A stretch of 64,000 bases of DNA from Hygrophila difformis. Lineage: Eukaryota > Streptophyta > Magnoliopsida > Lamiales > Acanthaceae. The translations under genes and the position numbers were made by a program. The stretch is taken from assembly GCA_030278955.1 (NCBI GenBank), contig JAOANR010000004.1, forward strand, positions 58,739,120 to 58,803,119, written 5' to 3'. The notes beneath the pieces were generated by a model that was not told the origin of the DNA, did not search any database, and saw nothing but the letters and a program-made list of their open reading frames with translations. Of the stretch, positions 59,560-64,000 are shown in pieces (the stretch's first letter is position 1; every line of letters begins with the position of its first letter).

Positions 59560-59735
59560 ACTAAACACAGTTGGTATGAGTAGTATGAGACTTTGGCATC
59601 TAAATAGATGTTTCAGATTCGAGCCTCCGTGCATGCAATTACTAAACACAGTTGTCATAAGTGGTCTGAGGCTCTGGCAGCTTAAACAAATATTTTGGAT
59701 TCGAACATTTCTGTATGCAGAATTATACTTTGAGA
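59560..59735 (+). mobile_element. Dimeric SINE-like element, family B
   Basis: Two tandem tRNA-like heads, each starting ACTAAACACAGTTG (59560 and 59641, an 81-bp period), carry A box GTATGAGACTTTGGCATCTA or GTCTGAGGCTCTGGCAGCTT and B box AGATTCGAGCCTCCG or GGATTCGAACATTTC. They resemble the head of the copy at 16259. Confidence 0.6.
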
Positions 59736-60114
59736 TAAATGATCTTTTAATACCCACCAGATTTCGTGATATTAGTTTTTTGTCTAATGTAACATGAGAA
59801 TACCCGATATACCAACAAAAATTCACAACCGACTATCAACACATTAAATCCATCACGCATTCACGAGCTAGGGCAGTGTGTGATTTAAGGATCCATTTGG
59901 ATGGTGTGTGATTATTTTACAAAGATAATTAGGGAAGTGATAGGTTCATATGTATTTTATAAATTTGGAACATAATATTCAGTTAAATAGCCGCAGTGTG
60001 AGTCCATATCAAATAAATTATAATTTATTAGTTGAATTAATTTAAAATTTTAAAATATATATGGAAATTGAAAAATCGAAAATGATATTGGAAATTCAAT
60101 AATTTAAATATATA

Positions 60115-60800
60115 GGGTAAATATTTAGGCTATATTTATTCATAACCACCCCAACCACCCAACCATCCAACCATCTCATTATTTAATTAATTTATCTCTC
60201 CTCCAACTTATCATTATTTACTCAACCCAACTATCTCAATTTTATATACTTTATCAATAACCACTCAACCATCCAACCACAATATTATATATAATTATTT
60301 TAATTTGTATAATTTTAAACTATGTTGCAATATAAAAATAAATTAATGTACCAAAACAATAAATATTTTATCTTACTTATAAAAAATAAAAAATCTAAAA
60401 TTTTAATATATTTTTATTTATTTTTATTTTCTATAAATTTTAAAATAGGTTAAATATATCAAAATTGTTATATTATGTATTTAACAAAAATATATCAAGA
60501 GTGGTCTCTATTTGTAGATAATGAAAAATTATAAAATTTGGTATATTTTAAAATTATATTTATTTTTTATATAAAATATATAATCATTTGATTATATGAA
60601 TTTAAAAAAAAATCATTTGACAAATGAAATTGAGACAAATGTCTCAATCTCATTGGTCAAATGAAAGAGACCAAGTTGTCACAAGGTTGGCCATGGCCAA
60701 CCTTCCCAACCCAACCACCATTAATTTTTTTTTTTAAAATAAATGATGACGTGGAAGGTTGGGTTGGAGTGGGAAGATCATGATAGATGGGATGGTCTTA
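60115..60800. repeat. Inverted-repeat-rich region with a 22-bp perfect palindrome
   Basis: CCACCCCAACCACCCAACC at about 60148 is matched in inverted form by GGTTGGGTTGGAGTGGG at about 60754. Between them lie TTGAGACAAATGTCTCAA (about 60631-60648) and the perfect palindrome AAGGTTGGCC/ATGGCCAACCTT at 60683-60704. This suggests a decayed MITE or fold-back element; the ends are not clear. Confidence 0.45.
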
Positions 60801-60880
60801 CATTATGCAAAAGGTGTGTGACCTGCACATGCTGTTAAAAGAAAAAAATGATGCAAATGGACAAATGGTGTAGTTATATT

Positions 60881-61278
60881 GGGCCTGTTTGGGAATTTAG
60901 CAGATAGCAGAAGCAAATAGCAGATTTGACCGGCAGATATGATGAGTAGATTTGACCAACAGATAGTAGTAGCAGATTTCAGTAAAGGTGTTTGATAAAT
61001 TAATCAGCAGATAGCAATATGAAATGACATATAAGGATAAATAGTATTATTTTAATTTCTTTTGAATGAGAGAGTAAGAGAAGAGAATAATGGGTATTTT
61101 AGTCTCAATTAAATCTACTCTCCGTCTGCTTCGGATTGAAGCAGATTGCATTTTAGCATATTGAAGAGAATCTGCACATAAAATATGCCACTAACCAAAC
61201 AAATCAAAATAGCATATTCATTGGTCAAATCTGCTCAAAGGCTATCTGCTATGCCATCTACTGGCATCCAAACAATCC
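60881..61278. mobile_element. Tourist-like MITE upstream of WAPL
   Basis: Starts GGGCCTGTTTGGGAA and ends GCATCCAAACAATCC. The interior has repeated AGCAGATTTGACC and AGCAGATAGCA motifs at the left and GGTCAAATCTGCT and CTATCTGCTATGCC at the right, so inner arms also pair. Same family as 38970. It lies about 380 bp before the WAPL start codon. Confidence 0.65.
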
Positions 61279-61659
61279 GTTATTGATATTGGAAATTCAA
61301 CGATTCACGGTCTCTTTCGGTGAATCCACGGCTCTGATTTCATCTGGGTTCAACGCCCCACCAGTTACCAAATGCTGGCTGTCTGTCTGCCTTCGGGTCA
61401 ATCTACGGAATACGAACATTTTCAAACCTTGTCCAGAGTTTACGTTGCGCCTACACCGCTTCAACTCCTTCCAAATACTGTATTCTTTAGCCTGCAATTG
61501 AAGTTTTCATCTGCGGCAGTATTTCAGAAACTACTTGCGAGGAGCGGAATTCGAGATGCGTTCGAGATTGTAAGGAAGTCCAATTATTGTCCAATTGCGG
61601 AAACCCTTTTATTTCCATTTTTTGGGGGAAGGGGTCTAATTCAATTGAGAGTATAAGCG

Positions 61660-63952
61660 ATGTTTACAAAGACGGGCCGAAGGAGTAGAGGATTGGAAAG
61701 ATGTAGTTCTGGAACCAAGAGCAATGTTGCGGGTGGAATTAAGGATTTTTCTTCCCAAAAGTGCTCTCGAGATGCATATGATCTTACATTTCCATCTCAA
61801 GATTCCAATTCTTGTGGTAGGTCCGATCCATACGGTTTGAATTCTTCTCAGAGATCGAGGCAATTGGAGTTTCTGCACAAGAAAGAGGGAGGAGGCTGTG
61901 ATGGTGGTTTATGTGAATCCAAGAAACCAACGGTATCTGGGATTGGCTTGAAGGGTCATGTTCCGGAATTGGAGGAATTCGGGGCATTTGAGATTCCTGA
62001 TTTGGATTTCTTGAAACCAAAGAAGGTGAATAAAATCAATCACGATCCTTTTGAATATAACTCCGCAGAGGAGTCAGAATTTGTGGTTTTACCTCCAAGA
62101 AACTGCCAGGAGAACGGGGTTTTTGAATTCTCCGAACAAGAGGATTTATGGAAATCAAAACAGCCCAAGAAATTTCCTCCTTATGCTAATGTGTTTAAAC
62201 CGTCAAAGAAGTTGGTTAATTCAGGTATCCCAAACTCAAGAAAGCGTGAGGGGAATAAGGATTGCCGGGAATCTGATGGGTTTCCTGGGAAATTAAAGAA
62301 AAGGGACAGGGGAGAAAATAGAGCTTTACTAGAGAATAAGAAGAAGAAGATAAAAACGGAGGAGTTGGAAGCAGGCTATGTTGAGCTTACCACTACATTG
62401 ATGGAGACTCAAGAGGTTGGTGAGATGATGGAGCATGAGGATGAAGTTGAGTATACATTGGGTGGGTTGAAGAAGGGACAGCCCATAAAGATTCGTAGGG
62501 CAAGTCTCTTATCATTGTTGGAAATTTGTGGAACAACAAAGCAGAGGCGGCTCCTGAGGGCCCACGGGTATTTCTCTAGTTTATTTGCGTGATGAGTGAA
62601 CAAGCTCTAGCTCGTTTAGTTTTCCCTTTTGCTCTTTTGATTGCTGTTTTAACTGCTCTTTCTGGAATATTTTCCTATAACTTATGTTTCATCATCACAT
62701 AAAGTTAATGTTAAGCATGCTTATTATTTTCTAAATTTCATTAATTTTGTTGTGTTTGTAAATTCTGCAATTAAGTTTGTTCTTTGCTTCTTTTAGTTAA
62801 GTATTTTCAATGTATATATGTATGTTGGGCCATGGTTCATAGCAGAAGATGCAAGCACGAAATATGAAATTACCTGGAATTTGTCTTGAGCAGTATGCAC
62901 ATCCAATAATGTTTTTGAAATTGAAATGAATAAACATGTGTCCCCAAATCGAAATGATTCCTCTGGTCAATTGATGAATACCATACCTTAGAAAATGAGG
63001 ATGGACTATTAATTACAACAACAAGGAATTAATAATGAAGGTGCTGGCCCTTTTTTATTATATTCTCAATTCTTCGCAATTGAGTTTTCTGGTCATTTTA
63101 GGTTTTATAGTGCTTAAGTAACATCTTATATCCTGCTCTCTTTATCTTTCCCTGAAGTGAGAGTTGGATAATCTTTCCCAGGACATTGAATAGAATCATC
63201 TTGCATCTTTTGTTTATTGAAGCCTGAAATATTATTACATTTAATGATGATTGTAACCTGTCTTTTTGTAAGTGGATGAACAGATGAAGTAAGGAAGTTG
63301 GTATGTTGTTACTTGAGATTTCAAAGTTACAATGGGGTTGATTAAGTGGATTGGATTCTCTTTGAATTGATGATTTTTTATTTTTATTTTCACAGGATGG
63401 CCAAAACTATCACTGATGCTATTCTGGGGCTCATTTTGGATGACCTTCCTAGCAACCTGGCTGCTGCTGCCTTATTTTTTATTCTGACAAGTGATGTATG
63501 TGATGTCTAGTGTCTACTATATCTTAATGGCATCAAGATACTCTTCTGATTTCAATCAGGTTCAAACACAAATTGTTTGTCTGGTCTCAGTTGCTTTATT
63601 TTCCTTCTTTAGGGCCAGGATAACCGTCTTTTGTGCTCACCAAATTGCATTCGCTTTCTAATAAAATTGCTGAAACCACTCCCATCTATTGCTGTGCGGA
63701 ACAAAGTTCAGCCAATTGGTAGCAAGCTTCTTGGTCTGTGCAAGAGTGTTGGTTCCTTACAGTTGTCTGCCAATGGGACAGATTCTGGTGCTACTGCAAT
63801 TACACTCAAGGTTTGGAAGACTCTCGTTGGTGCTAATGAACTAAAGCCCCAAGATGATATTGATGGTGTGAGGGACGAGCCTGAGTTAAATCCTAAATGG
63901 ATTAGTTTGCTTATGATGGAGAGAGCCTGTCTCTCTTGTAGCTCTACAGAAG
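61660..63952 (+). CDS. WAPL: WAPL cohesin-release factor (5' part, gene runs off right edge)
   Basis: Three exons (61660-62567, 63396-63495, 63613-63952) encode the first 449 complete codons plus one base, and the frame is open at a GAA-G/GT donor at the window edge. The N-terminus MFTKTGRRSRG resembles the GRRNRG start of plant WAPL. A long disordered, basic region follows. The WAPL helical domain begins near residue 245 with TTTLMETQEVGEMMEHEDEV. It continues with IRRASLLSLLEICGTTKQRR, DAILGLILDDLPSNLAAAAL and NCIRFLIKLLKP. WAPL removes cohesin from chromosomes, which is important in meiosis and mitotic prophase. The 5' UTR probably covers 61400-61659. Confidence 0.93.
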
Positions 63953-64000
63953 GTTTATAATTGATTTTGGTTTTGGTTGGCGCCTTTTTTTTGTTTTTTT

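Noticed and set aside
61372..61656. 94-codon frame immediately upstream of WAPL
   Set aside because: It is out of frame with WAPL and resembles no known family. It is most likely 5' UTR, although an upstream ORF effect cannot be excluded.

Overview
This is a gene-containing stretch of a plant nuclear genome. The genes have many short exons with GT-AG introns, the DNA is AT-rich, and the gene families are plant-specific: external type II NAD(P)H dehydrogenase, DUF4408/DUF761 protein, TSJT1-type protein, RLCK, and CPL1 with two dsRNA-binding domains. Spaces between genes are packed with plant MITEs, tRNA-derived SINEs and one Ty1/copia retrotransposon. The protein sequences look like a eudicot, probably an asterid; I cannot name the species from sequence alone. 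There is no operon structure and no bacterial, viral or CRISPR system.

Layout from the left. The 5' part of an NDB-type NAD(P)H dehydrogenase gene (minus strand, cut by the window edge) is followed by a complete nine-exon gene for a SPRY plus P-loop hnRNP U-like protein (4335-7493, minus). A transposon-rich gap holds two SINEs with perfect target duplications and a 1.15-kb hAT-type element containing a nested Stowaway. Next come an FBS1/SKIP27-type F-box gene (10794-11473, minus), an orphan hemerythrin-like piece of a BRUTUS-type gene, a NOL12/RRP17-type rRNA-processing gene (13212-15135, minus) and a DUF4408/DUF761 gene (17173-18245, minus). The stretch 18.3-27.8 kb is a gene-poor repeat region with Stowaway, hAT-like and SINE copies and an RNase H relic.

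From 27.8 kb the plus strand carries a TSJT1/DUF3700 gene, a tRNA-Leu(UAG) gene and a receptor-like cytoplasmic kinase gene. About 670 bp downstream of the kinase lies a complete, apparently young Ty1/copia element (33864-38881) with near-identical LTRs and a single open 1492-codon gag-pol frame. On the minus strand follow two tandem clathrin light chain genes (39471-41334 and 43269-45406) separated by a Mutator-like fold-back element with arms of roughly 0.5 kb. Then comes the 17-exon CPL1 gene (47914-57525), whose 3.2-kb first intron is built of degenerate tandem repeats. After another MITE-rich gap, the 5' part of a WAPL cohesin-release gene (plus strand) runs off the right edge.

The genes are housekeeping or stress genes without an evident shared pathway. 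Most of the unusual structure is in the repeats: nested MITEs, SINEs with internal duplications, a MITE seven bases from a 5' splice site, a microsatellite that replaces a polypyrimidine tract, and the fold-back element between the duplicated clathrin genes. I found no convincing new system. Exon boundaries were set by hand from reading frame, GT-AG sites and family similarity recalled from memory; no search was run.
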